Origin: Mucidula mucida
Lineage: Eukaryota; Basidiomycota; Agaricomycetes; Agaricales; Physalacriaceae
DNA: 64,000 bases
Assembly (NCBI GenBank): GCA_015501055.1
Contig: JADNYV010000082.1
Span: 84,844-148,843 of the forward strand
Direction: 5' to 3'
Under the pieces are notes generated by a model. That model worked only from the letters and a program-made list of their open reading frames with translations, did no database searches and was not told the origin of the DNA. Positions 1 through 12,287 of the stretch are shown piece after piece; within the stretch, counting starts at the first letter, position 1, and the number at the start of each line of letters is the position of its first letter. Both the position numbers and the translations under genes were made by a program.

Positions 1-1653
1 TCAGTATCGTTTTCAACCGAGCCTCCTGTTCGTGCCTCCACTGCTCACATACGTAGGCGACTGACGGGAGCGCTTCCTTCAGTTTGTCAGTGACGTCCCC
101 TTCGAGTGGCGTGTTTTGAATGATATTGAGGAAAGGCTCGTGAGTGCAGAGCGCAGAGGGAGGCGGCTTATGCGGCGTCTCGGGCATTTGCCTCAGGACA
201 GGCTCTACAAGCCTTGTCAGAAGACGAGTTCTTTCGGTGATGATTTCGCGCATGTGTCGCGCTTGTATCTCAACGCGAAGATCAGACATGACTCTTGTGA
301 GAGTGGGCCGGATGTTGTCCCAATCTGAAATGAGTAAGATCGGTGTCAAGCATGCAGCATGGGAGGATATTTACTTTGATCGGTCAACTCTTTTGTCTGC
401 TTGACAAGCCGATGGTGTTTTAGGGCTTCCTGGGTGATACGATGCGTCAATTCTGGTTCCCAGCCATCAGCCTTTAAGCGAGCGAGAATACTTTAAATTG
501 TCAGCCTTGGCGAAATTGGGGAACATGAACAGATTTTACCTTTCGAGTCTTTGACGGCGAAGAGAGGCTATCTCTGCTGCTCGAGCCTCAGCCTGGGAGG
601 TGACCCAGTCCTCGTATGGCTTGCATGACTTCAAAGAGACGTTGAGCATATCTTCATTCGCCCAGGTAAGACTCACGTTAACGAGCGCCAGATGCTCCTC
701 CTTCCGCTTCTCAAGCCATTTCTCATACGTCTGCGAATTCAGTGGAAGATCCGCGCTCTCCGCGACCAGTCTCTCAACCGTACTCCGATGATACCAGACA
801 ACGCCTTCGATCGGGGGAAGTTCAGCATTCGTTGGGGGCGTAAGAGGGGAAGAAACGGACTTTGAACAGTTTGAAACAAGGAACAAGGGCAAGCAACGCC
901 CTGTCTACAGGCGGTAGTCGTCTAGCGCTTTCCATGCTTCGAGTCGAGTCATGAGTAAAGGACATTGAACAGAAAAAGCTGGACATACATTGTCCCGTTG
1001 TGTAAACATTCCTTACAGAGTCTCATCCGTATTTGCCATTGTACGTGCTTCATGTGTGCCTTCAGACAATTCTAAAAAGACCAGTAAGGACAAGAGCACG
1101 CATGCGAGACATACACGTACATCGCAATGATCGTCGTACAGCAGGCTTGCATAGTGCGGCTCGTTGAGGCCTTCGATTATCGGAGGAACATCGCCTATTC
1201 CCCGAAAGGCGCTCTTCCAGACAATTTTGCATTTCTTGTTCATGAGGATCACGCGTAGCGTTTTCGTCGTGCGACTCAATCGTAGGAGATCAAGTGGCTC
1301 CAAGAGAGAAAAGATCTGGAGCAGGGATTAACTCGGAAACAAAGCCAGTGAAAGTCTTGTCTATGCACCTCATACAGAATATCGAGAGGAGTCTCCGTAA
1401 TCTGACTTAGCTTTCCTTGTCCTTTCCTCGCGGGTGCAGCTTGACCAGAGGACTTGATCGCAGCGCTGGTCTTGGCGCGTTTCCGTGGCTTCCTGTCAGA
1501 CGAAGTGTCGACGTTGTTTGTTTTGGAGGACACTGCTCTGGCGCGCTTTTCCCTTAGAGCCGCCTTCGTCTTGGGCCCAGACGAGAGCTTCGAATCCTCT
1601 TTCGTCTTTGCGATGGCAATCCGCTGGGAGCGACGACGAGGAACAGTGGACAT
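1..1653 (-). CDS. F-box protein with C-x2-C zinc-binding segment (3' end beyond window)
   Basis: Multi-exon gene read on the minus strand from ATG 1651-1653. Exon 1 (1653-1369) is basic, with an SQRIAIAK-like start, KRAK clusters and the end TPLDILYE. Exon 2 (1315-1121) continues the F-box as LLEPLDLLRLSRTTK, then NEPHYASLLYDDHCD. Exon 3 (1071-989) supplies NCLKAHMK and LCKECLHNGT, giving C-x2-C pairs. Introns 1 and 2 are phase-consistent GT-AG. Later exons include a YHRSTVERL / TYEKWLEKRKEEH block (about 830-536), a short exon near 520-366 and a long one from about 328 to the edge (DWDNIRPTLTRVMSDL). This arrangement is common in Agaricomycete F-box proteins, presumed SCF substrate adaptors. 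The junction at about 900-800 does not splice cleanly by eye, so a frameshift there is possible. Family call fairly sure; substrate unknown. Confidence 0.7.
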
Positions 1654-4428
1654 GATGGTAGCTTGGGATGACGGTGGAGGATGGTGAAGTGCGTCCATTG
1701 TTTGCCGTGCAATAACAAAAAGAGACTGGGTCACCTGATCGTAAGCTTGTTCGCATTGGGTGAACAATGGGCGGCGGGCTGACTATTACCCTACGCGCAG
1801 TCGTACTGGACAATGCACAAGCCTTCGTATTATTGCATGGTTAATGAAATGCATTGACAAAATCCACTGGCGAGGGCGGGCAAAGTCACCTCGTGAGCCC
1901 CGACTTGCAGGGCAAATGAGTCGCAACCAGAGTGTGGGTGTCAGCGTCCGTAGAAGGCAGCGCACGTAATTATGCAGTCTTTCCCCAACGATCAAAAGAA
2001 TTCGAAGACTGCGCCACATAGTCAGCAAGCGAAATACAAGCGCAAAATGAGACAAAAGATATTGCTCAATAGGGAGATTTGAATATAAATGAATCATCAC
2101 CAGATAACGATGTCTTTGATATCTTGACGGAGAAAGGCAAAAATATTGACTCACCGACAATCAATGCAACGACGTTCAGGAGTTGAGATCAATACATACA
2201 AGGCGCGACCTATTGGGTTCCTCGTTCAGCATCATGGTAGCGGGCAAGGTCAAAGAAGAAAGATCAGAGAGATATTTTGGTAAACAAGTTTGTCCACAAC
2301 AGGTTGATTGGCTCTTTATTCAGAAGCAGAACTGAATGTGGTCCTCGGAAATGGGTAATAACCTGGCTCACCGGTACATTACGACTGTCTGACACTGGAA
2401 AGAAAGTACGCGACTGACCCTCCACAAATCCGACGCAGTTAGCAGTCATATATGGATGCGACTGCAGTGGGGGCATTTCACGCGCCTGAACACCAACGTC
2501 TACCGGTATCGCCCGATATGGCCAAGAATATGCAATGGCGTCGGTAGAAACTGCCAAACATTGTCCAGAATACGAGATCAGCCTGGCGAGAGCGCTCAAG
2601 TTGGGCACCGGTTAAAAGCCATAGATAGTAGTCGCGCGGTCTGTCAACAGTCAGTAGGGACAACGGATAAGGTGTTCTTGACTCGACTACTACTTGTCGG
2701 TCGTCATTCCTGTCGGGACGATATCCTCCTCGATTGCAAAATCCTGGCAGTGGTAGAACCGCCGGGAAGACAAGGAAGGCTGTGTCGAAGGTTACAACGA
2801 GTAACCTAGGCGAAGCTGGAGTAAAAGAAAAAGGGATCTTCATGGGCTTTAAAGTCTCGAGCGCGGCCGGCGACGTAGAGCGCGACGACGAAGGACATCA
2901 TGAGCGCAGGAGGCAGGCAGGGTTCCGTTTAGGGAGTTTTTCCCACGATGCATGTTGTTGACAACTTGATGGTGGAGGACCCAAAGACTAGTGCGATAAC
3001 AACCCGGCAGGACGAGTTGCTTGATTGAATAGTCATGTCTGGCTCTTTCGCACAGTGTCAGATGTTTCCATCCAGACTGAAACAATGCGCATGCACTACT
3101 GCTCCGAGTCGCGTGGCACTTGCCAGAAAGCCGCTGGGAAATAAGGGCACAAGAAACTACGCGAAGCTCTACAGAAAGCCATCAAAGGCTTTCTGTGCTC
3201 AGAAGAACTTTAACTCAGCCTACTGACTGTCGAAATAGAAGGCGCACCACAAGCGAGAAAACTTCTTCGCGATAGGGGAGGTGATTACAGCGTCGGTTGA
3301 AGAGATCAAATTGACAAACTTACCAGCCAGTTCTCCACTAGAGCATGCTGGCCCAGCACTTTTCTGGAAATATCTTCTGTTGTCATATCGTCAACTTGGA
3401 CTGCACAAAAACAAAAGGACCAGGGATAAGCTCCCAAAGCAGGGCGACTTGGGAGAAAATCCCGGAAAAGAGGAGGGTTAGCTCTGGGCGACGCGTCATC
3501 TCACTCCTCCAGACAACTTCAACTGGAAACCGTAAAAGGACGGTAAGTACGAGTTTTTGAAATCATTGACTCCGAGAAACTGCACCATTTACAGTTACGG
3601 TGTATGGCTTCACACGTGCGCTTTCCATGGCATGTTATACTCCTCATTGTATGAAGAAATGAAATACGAGGAGGGACTCCGAGGTCGTAGTCGTGGCGGA
3701 TAACGATATTTTCCTCTCCGGCCCGACCAACTGCCTCTTCCCTTTCGGCACTCGTGTACAATATGCCTTTGTTTTAAAAAGGCCCTGGAGCTCACTCGTC
3801 TTGCATCGTTAGCATTGTTCTGGTGGTGGACCGCCTTAAAGTGGACCCGCTTCTCCTACTAGACAACGAAATAAGACGTATGGCCATTACCTTGCGTTGT
3901 TTCCCCTACCTAGCAGCGACGAGAACTTGAAGTGGCCCCTTCTCCGTGCGACTTTTCCTATAGGATGACCGCACAAGATGCTAGGACCGTCCTTCTATTT
4001 GAATTCATCTGCCACATCACCCGATGAACGTGAACAGATTGACAAGATCGTCGCAGTTCTGGGTGCATGTTCGTTATTTTGCCTTGCTTTTCTCATTTCA
4101 ATTTGTACCAACAACACAACAATAAAAAAAGTGCACCACGTCCTTGTCGCAGCGCATCACTTGGGAGTATGTCGGTCTCCACCCCCAAAGCATGGCAGTC
4201 GTAGAATTGTTCTAAGGCTGCAAAGATCTAAAACTTGATGAGGACTTGATGATGACGAGGTCGGCGGTAAATCCCCGGAACGGTCTTGATCGCCGACACA
4301 CGTGGCATTCCTGCTGTCAGCTCCCGCACTTTCTGGCCATTGCCCTTGCTTTCCCTTCTTTCTCGGCCAGCCGTGGGCTTTTGCTTTCGAAGACTTAAGG
4401 CTGCCAACTTTCGGACTCGAAGCGTAGG
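1654..4428. other. Intergenic, no gene recognised
   Basis: About 2.8 kb between the F-box gene and the GT15 gene. The open frames here are short, overlap on both strands and show no motif or splice logic I recognise. A 9-bp perfect inverted repeat (CAGAAAGCC / GGCTTTCTG, 3172-3195) with a 6-nt loop is the only local structure I noticed. A degenerate gene or unknown element cannot be excluded. Confidence 0.4.
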
Positions 4429-5915
4429 ATGAACACAGCGGCGCGGTATATTCTGCTTATTCTCGGCGTTGTAGTGCGTTTCTGCCTTCTTCGCCTGTGA
4501 CACGTTCGTTCATCTACGCCACAGATCACTATCCACTACACCCTCACGGTCCTCCACGAGCCGTACGGCCGCGCCACCAAGCATTTCTTCGCTTACTCCG
4601 ACGTCGATCCTACGAGCGTTCCGTTAGAATACTATGCTCGGCCAGGTATGCACAATCCAGCCCTCTATGCTCATCTTACACCCACCATAGCCTCAGAATC
4701 CTTCATTCCCGTAAACACCACCGCACGCGCCAACGCTGCATTCGTAATCCTTGCCCGTAACAGCGATGTCGACAACACAGTGCGCAGTATACGGGAGATG
4801 GAGGAGCGCTTTAATCGCCGTTTTGCATACCCTTACGTGCTGCTAAACGAGGTTGAATTTACCGAGGAATTCAAAGAGTGCGTTCCCTTACCCTAATTTT
4901 CGTTCATTGACTGATATGCTCTAGACGCGTATCCGTGTTGACATCGGCAAAGGTGGAGTTTGGGGTTATACCGCCAGAGCATTGGTACCAGCCTGACTGG
5001 ATCGACGAAGACCGGGCGACCAAGGCGCGGGAAGACATGGTCAATGATGGGATTATCTACGCTGGTGAGTGACGCTGGCCTTTATGACTATCCCGCTCAC
5101 ACTACCGCCTAGGCAGCGTCGCGTATCGCAACATGTGCCGTTTCAACTCTGGCTTCTTCTTCAAGCACCCTCTGCTACTACCGTACCGCTGGTACTGGCG
5201 GATAGAGCCCGATGTGCATTTCCACTGTGACCTGCAGTACGATCCGTTTGTCTTTATGGAGCAGAATAAGAAAGTTTATGGTGAGGCATGTAATATCTCG
5301 ATTACGCGCACACTGATTCTGATGAGGCAGGATTTACGATAACCATGTACGAATTCGAAAAGACGATCCCGACGCTTTGGGGGCACGTCAAGGACTTTAT
5401 GCGACTGCATCCCGAACACGTCGCGGAAGGTAACGCCATGGATTTCCAGAGCGGCGATGGCGGCGAGTCGTATAACTTGTGCCATTTCTGGTCCAACTTT
5501 GAAATCGCGGACATGGAGTTTTGGCGGGGAGCCGCCTACCAGGATTTCTTTGCGTATTTGGAGAAGCAAGGTATGTCGGTCACCTTCTCTTCCATCATTC
5601 GCTCATCCCATCAGGCGGGTTCTATTATGAACGATGGGGCGACGCGCCTGTGCATTCGATTGCGGCGAATATTTTTGCGAAAAAGGAGCAGCTGCACTTT
5701 TTCGATGATATAGGTTGCGTTGTGTGGCTGCTGTTTCTTAGATCTAGCTGACTTATCGCGCAGGCTACGAACATAACCCATACACTCACTGCCCGCGGGA
5801 CGAGGCCGTGTGGCGGCAAGGAAGGTGCAGCTGCGATCGCGCGCGCAGTTTTGATTATGATGGCTATTCATGTCTGAGCAAGTGGGATCGCCTAGTCGGT
5901 GAGCGGGGGAGGTAG
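4429..5915 (+). CDS. GT15 family alpha-1,2-mannosyltransferase (KTR/KRE2-like)
   Basis: Type II Golgi glycosyltransferase that adds mannose from GDP-mannose to O- or N-linked glycans. Eight exons assemble in frame: 4429-4473, 4525-4645, 4691-4877, 4925-5064, 5113-5280, 5331-5570, 5615-5713 and 5764-5915. All introns are GT-AG and the product is 383 residues, close to the family length. The N-terminus is a short cytoplasmic tail plus a hydrophobic anchor ([11 protein letters not shown]). The catalytic domain shows [11 protein letters not shown], the acceptor/metal region [50 protein letters not shown] and C-terminal [18 protein letters not shown] 4429 is chosen because it gives the anchor and the first intron restores frame. 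The reading frame looks intact. Which KTR paralogue it is cannot be decided here. Confidence 0.93.
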
Positions 5916-6339
5916 GCTATCTGAGGAGCGGAATCTATGCTACTTGTTGTCAAAAATTGTATTAGTACTAATATACATTTAGATGCATGCTTGTTGTGGA
6001 CTGACAACCTGTACTTTGACTAGCAACATGTAGGACTTTGACTGGGAAGAGGGGTTGTGGTTGTGCAGTGGGACCAAGAAGGGCGGGACTGGAACAGGGA
6101 ACGAACTTTGAAGACCACCTGCCGCCCAAGTCGAATGATGATGATAATGAACTATGAGGAGGGATATACTTGTGATGCACAATACACAAGATCGTTATAG
6201 ACGAGGAACGAAATGCGAAGTTTCGTTTCTTGTCACTTTCACAAACCTGCCGGCTAGGGTGGGGGAAAAAGCCCTCGTTTTTCACGGAAACCTTTTTTAC
6301 AAGTCAATTACGCGCAAATTTAAACTCCGACGCTGGCTG
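5916..6339. other. Intergenic spacer between GT15 gene and retrotransposon copy 1
   Basis: No coding signal recognised. It contains the presumed 3' UTR of the mannosyltransferase and host sequence up to the LTR start. The five bases before the LTR (GGCTG) are not repeated after the right LTR of copy 1, so no target duplication is seen. Confidence 0.5.
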
Positions 6340-6868
6340 TGTTATGAATCGCCATATTTTCACACTTTCACATCTTATCATATCTTATCGGGGGCCTTGT
6401 CTTATCAACCAACAGACTGTTTCATCATCTGTTTCGTCACCGATCATACCCCTTTTCATTACCGAAGCCGTACTCATGTCGGACACACGTCCAACACATG
6501 GATGACATCATACATGCCAATACCTCATGGACTTCCTATTGTATACACACCACCAACACTCGTAGCACACATGGTCGTTTCAGTATTATTACTTACATGC
6601 AGTTACCACTCGTATTTAATGGTTTCACGGACTAGTAGCATACAACACTGGTTCAAGGGCGTGGAGCATCCCTAGTGGAAACGCGTATGGACAAGGAGTC
6701 CCAAACACAGACTTACTAGTATATAAGCAGTAGTGTAGTATCATTGTACTTTAGTTCCGATCTTGTTTATACACCTGGCCTAGCCTCGTCTTACGAACAC
6801 AAACGTTTTCTTCCTTAGTTCTTGCTGTGGTACCTGGTTGAGTCTCGTGGCTTAGTCAGTCGCTAACA
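6340..6868 (+). repeat. 5' LTR of copy 1
   Basis: 529 bp, near-identical to 12299-12828 and to LTRs elsewhere in the window. It begins TG and ends CA. It contains a TATA box at 6720-6726 and the predicted transcript start about 30 bases further on. Confidence 0.93.
6720..6764 (+). promoter_or_regulatory. LTR TATA box and predicted transcript start / self-primer
   Basis: TATATAA at 6720-6726 is followed 31 bases later by TTAGTTCCGATCTT (6751-6764). That 14-mer is the exact reverse complement of the sequence just inside the 5' LTR (6870-6883). In Tf1-like elements the first bases of the mRNA fold back onto the primer site to start reverse transcription; the spacing fits that model. The exact start site is inferred. 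Confidence 0.6.
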
Positions 6869-6869
6869 G

Positions 6870-6883
6870 AAGATCGGAACTAA
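6870..6883 (+). promoter_or_regulatory. Primer-binding site matching the element's own transcript
   Basis: AAGATCGGAACTAA begins two bases after the 5' LTR and pairs over 14 bases with 6751-6764 inside the LTR. I recognise no tRNA 3' end (TGG-type primer site) at this position. Self-priming is therefore the simplest reading. Confidence 0.6.
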
Positions 6884-7461
6884 CTTTCTACCACCTACCA
6901 CACATCCCTGATCGTGAATCAGCACTTCGCTGTTTGATCATCGCACATTCCCCATCCCCTTTCCTGTTTACAGATTGACGGATTTCTAATTCCAGCGCAC
7001 GTCCGCATACATGTGTATTGGTCCCAGTAGCGCCGGCTAACAGTTAGAGATAACTGCCTCGGGTGCTGGAAGTAGCCGCTCTAACGAGAACAAACTTTTG
7101 GCAGTTGCACTTCAGTGGGCGCTGGTTACGGGTCAACCCCCGTTCCCAGGAAAACTTCGGCTTACCTCACACCAGAGGGACGTCGGCTGGGCAATTGCAA
7201 ACTTGTGACGAGCTCTTGGGCTCCATAGATACGTAGTCGTAGTCGGTAAAATAGCGTAGACAGTTACGATACCTACCTACTTTACTTACCTTACGATACA
7301 CATCATCATTCCCCACCCTACCAAGTCCTGGATTCTATTTCAGATCTAGGCAATTCCCCTTATTCATCCAAACCTCTATTCCCTCACCCGTTTCATCCAA
7401 ATCGCATCACCCATATCCCCACTTCACCCTTTCACTCTCCATCCTATCACCCCAATTCATC
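6884..7461 (+). other. Untranslated leader of copy 1
   Basis: About 580 bases between the primer site and the gag ATG, with no long open frame. The same leader is present in copies 2, 3 and 4 and as a detached fragment at 20796-21041. It presumably holds packaging and 5' UTR functions. Confidence 0.6.
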
Positions 7462-8383
7462 ATGTCCAACGAAGCACCCGAAACCGCTCCCACACACCGC
7501 TCATCACTCAATGTCGAAACCAAAGGCCGATCCCTTGTCAACAAGCCTTATGACTATGACGGGGACAAGTCCAAGTACAAGAGCTGGTGGCGATCGATGT
7601 TCACATACATCCGTGACAAGAAGAACAACCTCACATCTGACTCCGAAAGGATTGATGTTGTTCTCTCCTATATCCGAGGAGATCACGTAGATGCATGGGT
7701 CCAGAACTACTCGGACAGAACTTCGACGAGGAAGAAGAGGAATGGACAGTCTCTGGACGGAGTTCAAGGAAGATTTGAAGGAGCGATTTGTGGATTCCAA
7801 CCTCGCGCGAGACGCGCAAGACCAGATCAAGCGGTTGCGCCAGGGGCAAGACACCGCTCAAGATTTCTTCCAGAAGTTTGAGGTCCTACTCACTCAGGCA
7901 GGATATTCGAAGGATGACGCATTTGTGTGCGACTTCTCGAGACCAACGTCAACAAGAAGATCATTGATCAGATCTATGGCAGCCGAGACGGGTTGCCAGA
8001 GAAGTACAAGGATTGGAAGGCACAGATCATTCAGATCGATCAGCTGTGGAGAAGGCGGACGGCGAGCAAGAGGTCCGGCATGCAGTCCCGGCCTCAAGCT
8101 CCGCAGGTGGCTACATCGAGAGCCAATCCTACGAACCCACCCCCGACGCCAATCACACACGAGATGCCACCGGTGTTACCTATGGAGGAGCCGGCAGGCC
8201 GATGGACATCGACAACGCACGTCGAAGAGGACTTTGCTTCAGCTGTGGCGAACACGGCCATGTCAGCAGGTTCTGTCCTAAGAAGGGTCGACCCCAGACG
8301 ATTCGGGGTTATGGACCGAAATGAACGACGAGGAGAAGAAGAAGCTGGCCGAAGAGTTGGGTTTTGCGAAGCTCCCGCAGTAG
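7462..8383 (+). pseudogene. gag: gag of copy 1 (capsid + CCHC zinc knuckle), frameshifted
   Basis: Starts MSNEAPETAP at 7462. The capsid-like part includes YKSWWRSMFTYIRDKK and, after a frame change near 7720, DLKERFVDSNLARDAQDQ. A second frame change near 7930 precedes RLLETNVNKKIIDQ. The knuckle CFSCGEHGHVSRFC (about 8233-8275) is in the original family frame, and the family gag stop (LPQ then TAG) is at 8381-8383. Copies 2 and 3 read through the 7720 and 7930 points without a shift, so those indels are lesions of this copy. Another single-base loss lies near 8309. Confidence 0.85.
8359..8365 (+). promoter_or_regulatory. Candidate -1 ribosomal frameshift heptamer GGGTTTT
   Basis: In the gag frame the heptamer reads G GGT TTT, which fits the X XXY YYZ rule. 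It lies 15 bases before the gag stop (8381-8383). A -1 slip continues as CEAPAVDAVLPEQ, the start of the pol frame. The same heptamer and spacing occur in copies 2, 3 and 4. Confidence 0.55.
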
Positions 8384-11300
8384 ACGCAGTCCTGCCGGAG
8401 CAGTCATCAAGGAAAGGTCGTCAGATGCAGATCTATTTATAGTACTGGTACTAAGCATCTAAAATATCATCGACGATTTACCACCAAAACCTGCGAAAGA
8501 AAGATTGAACCAAACACGCCGAGTGGGTAGCACAAAGGCTAAGAGAGGATGACGTGCCGAGAGCAGTGGGAATTTTGAGAGCATGGATGCCGGAGCGGAG
8601 AGAGAGAGAAGCGACGGAAGAGAAGGTGATGGGATCAGAGCGTTGACAAAGGAAGCTGCGGTGGAAGTTGTGACGGAGTTGAAAAAGTCGAGGAAGTACA
8701 TCCGGGGAACAAAGGGGCAGGACATGAAACTGAGTAACCATAGAGAGCGTACACACAGGCTCGAATGGGAAACGAGTGCCCTTCTTGACAGTGGAGCAAC
8801 GGGTTCTTGCGTCAATAAAGAATTCATTGAGAAGAACGGACTCCCGATCAAGGAGTTACCGGTCAAGCTCCCTGTCTACAATGCGGATGGAACCCTAAAT
8901 GAGGGAGGAGCAATTGAAGGTTTTGTGGAGGTCCGAATGAAGATCAGTGATCACGCCAAAAAGATTGAGTTGGCCGTCACAACCTTGGCAAAACAAGTAT
9001 CTTTTTGGGGCTGATTGGCTACGATATCACAACCCCACGATCAACTGGACGGATCCACGTTAACATTTGATCAATGCCCAGACCGTTGCGGCTATCTACC
9101 CAAGTACAACTCACCGGAAGATGAAGGAGAAGATGTAGAAGAGAAGTTGGAAGAGGGAGAGCGTTTGTTCTGGATGGACTGGGACAACTATTGCAAAAGC
9201 GGTGAAAAGCTGAGATCACAACAGCCTTCATCCGCCGCTGCACCTTACATCGAGGAATTCTCCGATGTATTTAGCAAGGCGGACTTTGACAAGCTACCGG
9301 AGCGAAGACCCTGGGATCATGCGATAGAACTTATGCCTGGTTCCAAACCGGTTGACTGCAAGGTCTATCCCCTTAGTCCATCCGAGCAGAAGGCATTAGA
9401 TGAGTTCTTGGAGGAAAACATACGCACGGGACGCATACGGCCATCAATTTCACCCATGGCATCACCCTTCTTCTTTGTCAAAAAGAAGGACGGGAGTCTT
9501 CGGCCCGTGCAGGATTATCGGAAATTGAATGACATGACGATTAAAAACCGATATCCCTTACCGTTGATCCAGGAACTTATCGACAAGCTGAAGGGAGCGA
9601 AGTGTTTCACAAAGATGGATGTCCGATGGGGTTACAATAACATCCGGATCAAAGAAGGTGATGAGTGGAAAGCGGCGTTTAGAACAAACCGAGGCCTGTT
9701 TGAGCCCTCAGTATGTTCTTTGGACTTACAAACTCGCCGGCGACGTTCCAATCGTTCATGAATCACATTCTGAAGGAGTGATTGATGAAGGACATGTTAT
9801 AGTTACTTAGACGACATACTTATCTTTACAAACACGTTGGAAGAACATAGGCATATGTACGACAAGTATTAGAAATATTACGAGTAAATAAGTTGTATTT
9901 AAAACCCGAGAAATGTAGTTTTGAGGCACATACTGTAGACTACTTAGGAGTTATTGTTGGAGGAGGAGAAGTGAAGATGGATCCGGCAAAAGTGGCCGTA
10001 GTGAAGGAATGGAAGGAGCCGACGAAGAAGAAGGAAGTACAGTCATTCCTGGGCTTCTGCAACTTCTACCGACGTTTCATCCGGGGATTTGCGGGAGTAG
10101 CGAAGCCATTGACATTGCTAACCGGGAAGGGCAAGTGGGTTTGGGGCATGGAGCAGCACGAGGCGTTTGAGGAGTTGAAACGGAGGATGACAGAAGAACC
10201 CGTTCTGATTGTACCACGCGACAACGGCAAGTTTCAAGTCGAGGCGGACTCCTCGAACTATGCAAACGGGGCGGTTCTTTCCCAGTTTGTTGACGGAAAA
10301 TGGAGACCAGTAGCCTTTCGGTCTCGCGCGCTGAACGAAGTAGAGCGCAATTATGAGATCTATGACAAAGAGATGATGGCTATTATGGACTCAATCAATG
10401 ACTGGCGGCAATATCTCCTTGGCGCCAAGGAGACAGTGGAGGTTTTCACCGATCATCAAAACCTTCAGTACTTTAGGAAGCCGCAGAAGTTGAACCGGAG
10501 GCAGGCGCGATGGGTTACAGAGTTGGCGGAATATGACATACAGATGATTCATAAGCCAGGCAGGACGATGGGAAAAGCTGATGCCTTGTCAAGGATGACA
10601 GGCCTTGAGAAGGGGGAAAAAGACAAAGAAAACGTTGTTTTGCTAAAACCGGAGTTTTTTATATCACAAATTCAATTTTCTTTACATACAGTAGCTACAC
10701 CGGAGGACAAATTACTTAACAAAATCAAACAAAGAAAAGGAAACAAAGACAGATACATACAAAAAGCATTAGAAAACAAAGAAAAAGGATGGGAAGAGAA
10801 GGAAAATGGACTTATTATGTGGAAAGATCGTATTTACATACCAAAGGACAAGGAATTGCGGGGAAGAGTTATTGGAATGCACCATGATGCACAGCTTGCA
10901 GGGCATCCGGGACGATACAAGACCCTCAAATTGATCACACGCACCTATTGGTGGCCCGGAATCAGCCAAGATGTTCGCGAATACGTAGAAGGGTGTCAAA
11001 AATGCCAGGCCACAAAGTCACATCGCACGAAGCCGGCCGCACCCCTTCACCCTATTGATGTGCCAAGCGAGCCATGGGAGGTAGTAGGGACGGACATGAT
11101 TGGAGAACTGCCGGAATTGGGAGGATACAACGCGATCAGCACGTTTGTGGACCATTTCACAAAACAATTACACATCATACCGACACACACCACTTTGACG
11201 TCAGAAGGCATGGCCCGCATCTACCGTGATCGCATTTTCCCATACATGGGATACCACGACAGATGATACATGATCGAGGTCCGCACTTGCGTTTCATGAA

Positions 11301-12287
11301 GGAGTTGTACCGGTTGTTGGGCATTGAAGGAAACTTTACAACGGCGTATCATCCACAGGCAAACGGACAGACAGAACGGTTAAACCAAGAGATAGAACAT
11401 TTCTTACGGTTATTTGTCAACTACCATCAGAACAATTGGCGCGAATGGCTACCCTCTGCCGAATTCGTTTACAACGATCGGGTACACTCGGCAACCAAAG
11501 TCACTCTGTTCTTTGCAGACATGGGCAGACACCCCTACAAAGGCACCGCCCCGAAAACGGCATTGCAAAATGAGACTGCGCAGGAGTTTGCCAACGGCAT
11601 GAGGAAAACATGGGACGAAGTAGGGTTGGCATTGAAGATGGCCAAAGAGGACATGAAACAGTTTTATGACAGGAAGCGGACAGAGGCAGTGGAGTACAAG
11701 AAAGGCGACAAAGTATGGCTGGAAGGGACGAATCTCAGCACGGACCGACCAAGGAAGAAGCTGGATGACAAACAATTTGGGCCGTTCAAAGTGATCAAGA
11801 AAGTTGGGACGAGCTCTTACAAGCTCCAGATTCCTCACACGTGGAAAAGCATTCATCCTGTGTTCAATGAGGCCCTGTTGACGCCTTACCATGAGCCGCA
11901 ATTTCCAACGCAACCCCGAGACACGCGTCCACCACCTGTGCTGGAAGGAGCCGAACCGGAATGGGAGGTTGAGAAAGTGGTTAATTCCCGGAAGTACCGC
12001 GGGGTTTTCAATACAAGGTTCACTGGAAGGGTTATGGCACACACGAGCAGACATGGGAACCGGCATGCAATCTCAAAAATGCCGACGAAGCCATCAGCGA
12101 TTTCCACCAACAATATCCGAACAAGCCGAAGCCACCCGCGCTTGCTCGCATTGAAGTCCCCATGTCGCAATTTCCATTACATTTATTCCGACCCATGCCA
12201 CCGCCTGATACTGAACCCCTGAACGTCACGCTACCCTCTGCGGCCCTCATGGAGCGACTCTGGCGCAGAATGGAACTTGCGCCTTAA
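8360..12287 (+). pseudogene. pol: pol of copy 1 (PR-RT-RNaseH-IN-chromodomain), frameshifted
   Basis: Domain order: aspartic protease LLDSGATGS (near 8785), RT with [19 protein letters not shown] (near 9470), RNase H (TDHQNLQYF near 10450), integrase HHCC finger (HHDAQLAGHPGRY; CQKCQ), integrase core with D (VGTDMIG), D (IHDRG) and E (NGQTERLN), then a C-terminal chromodomain broken by a one-base loss in a G run near 12003. Other single-base losses: near 9022 (before DWLRYH), 9711, 9803 (destroys the YLDD frame) and 11241 (within the IFPIHGM segment). The frame ends at TAA 12285-12287. Integrase and chromodomain would target heterochromatin in active relatives; this copy cannot make a full polyprotein. 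Confidence 0.88.

Noticed and set aside
3172..3195. Perfect 9-bp inverted repeat as a possible terminator or ncRNA
   Set aside because: An isolated short hairpin in a nuclear intergenic region has no known role here and will occur by chance.
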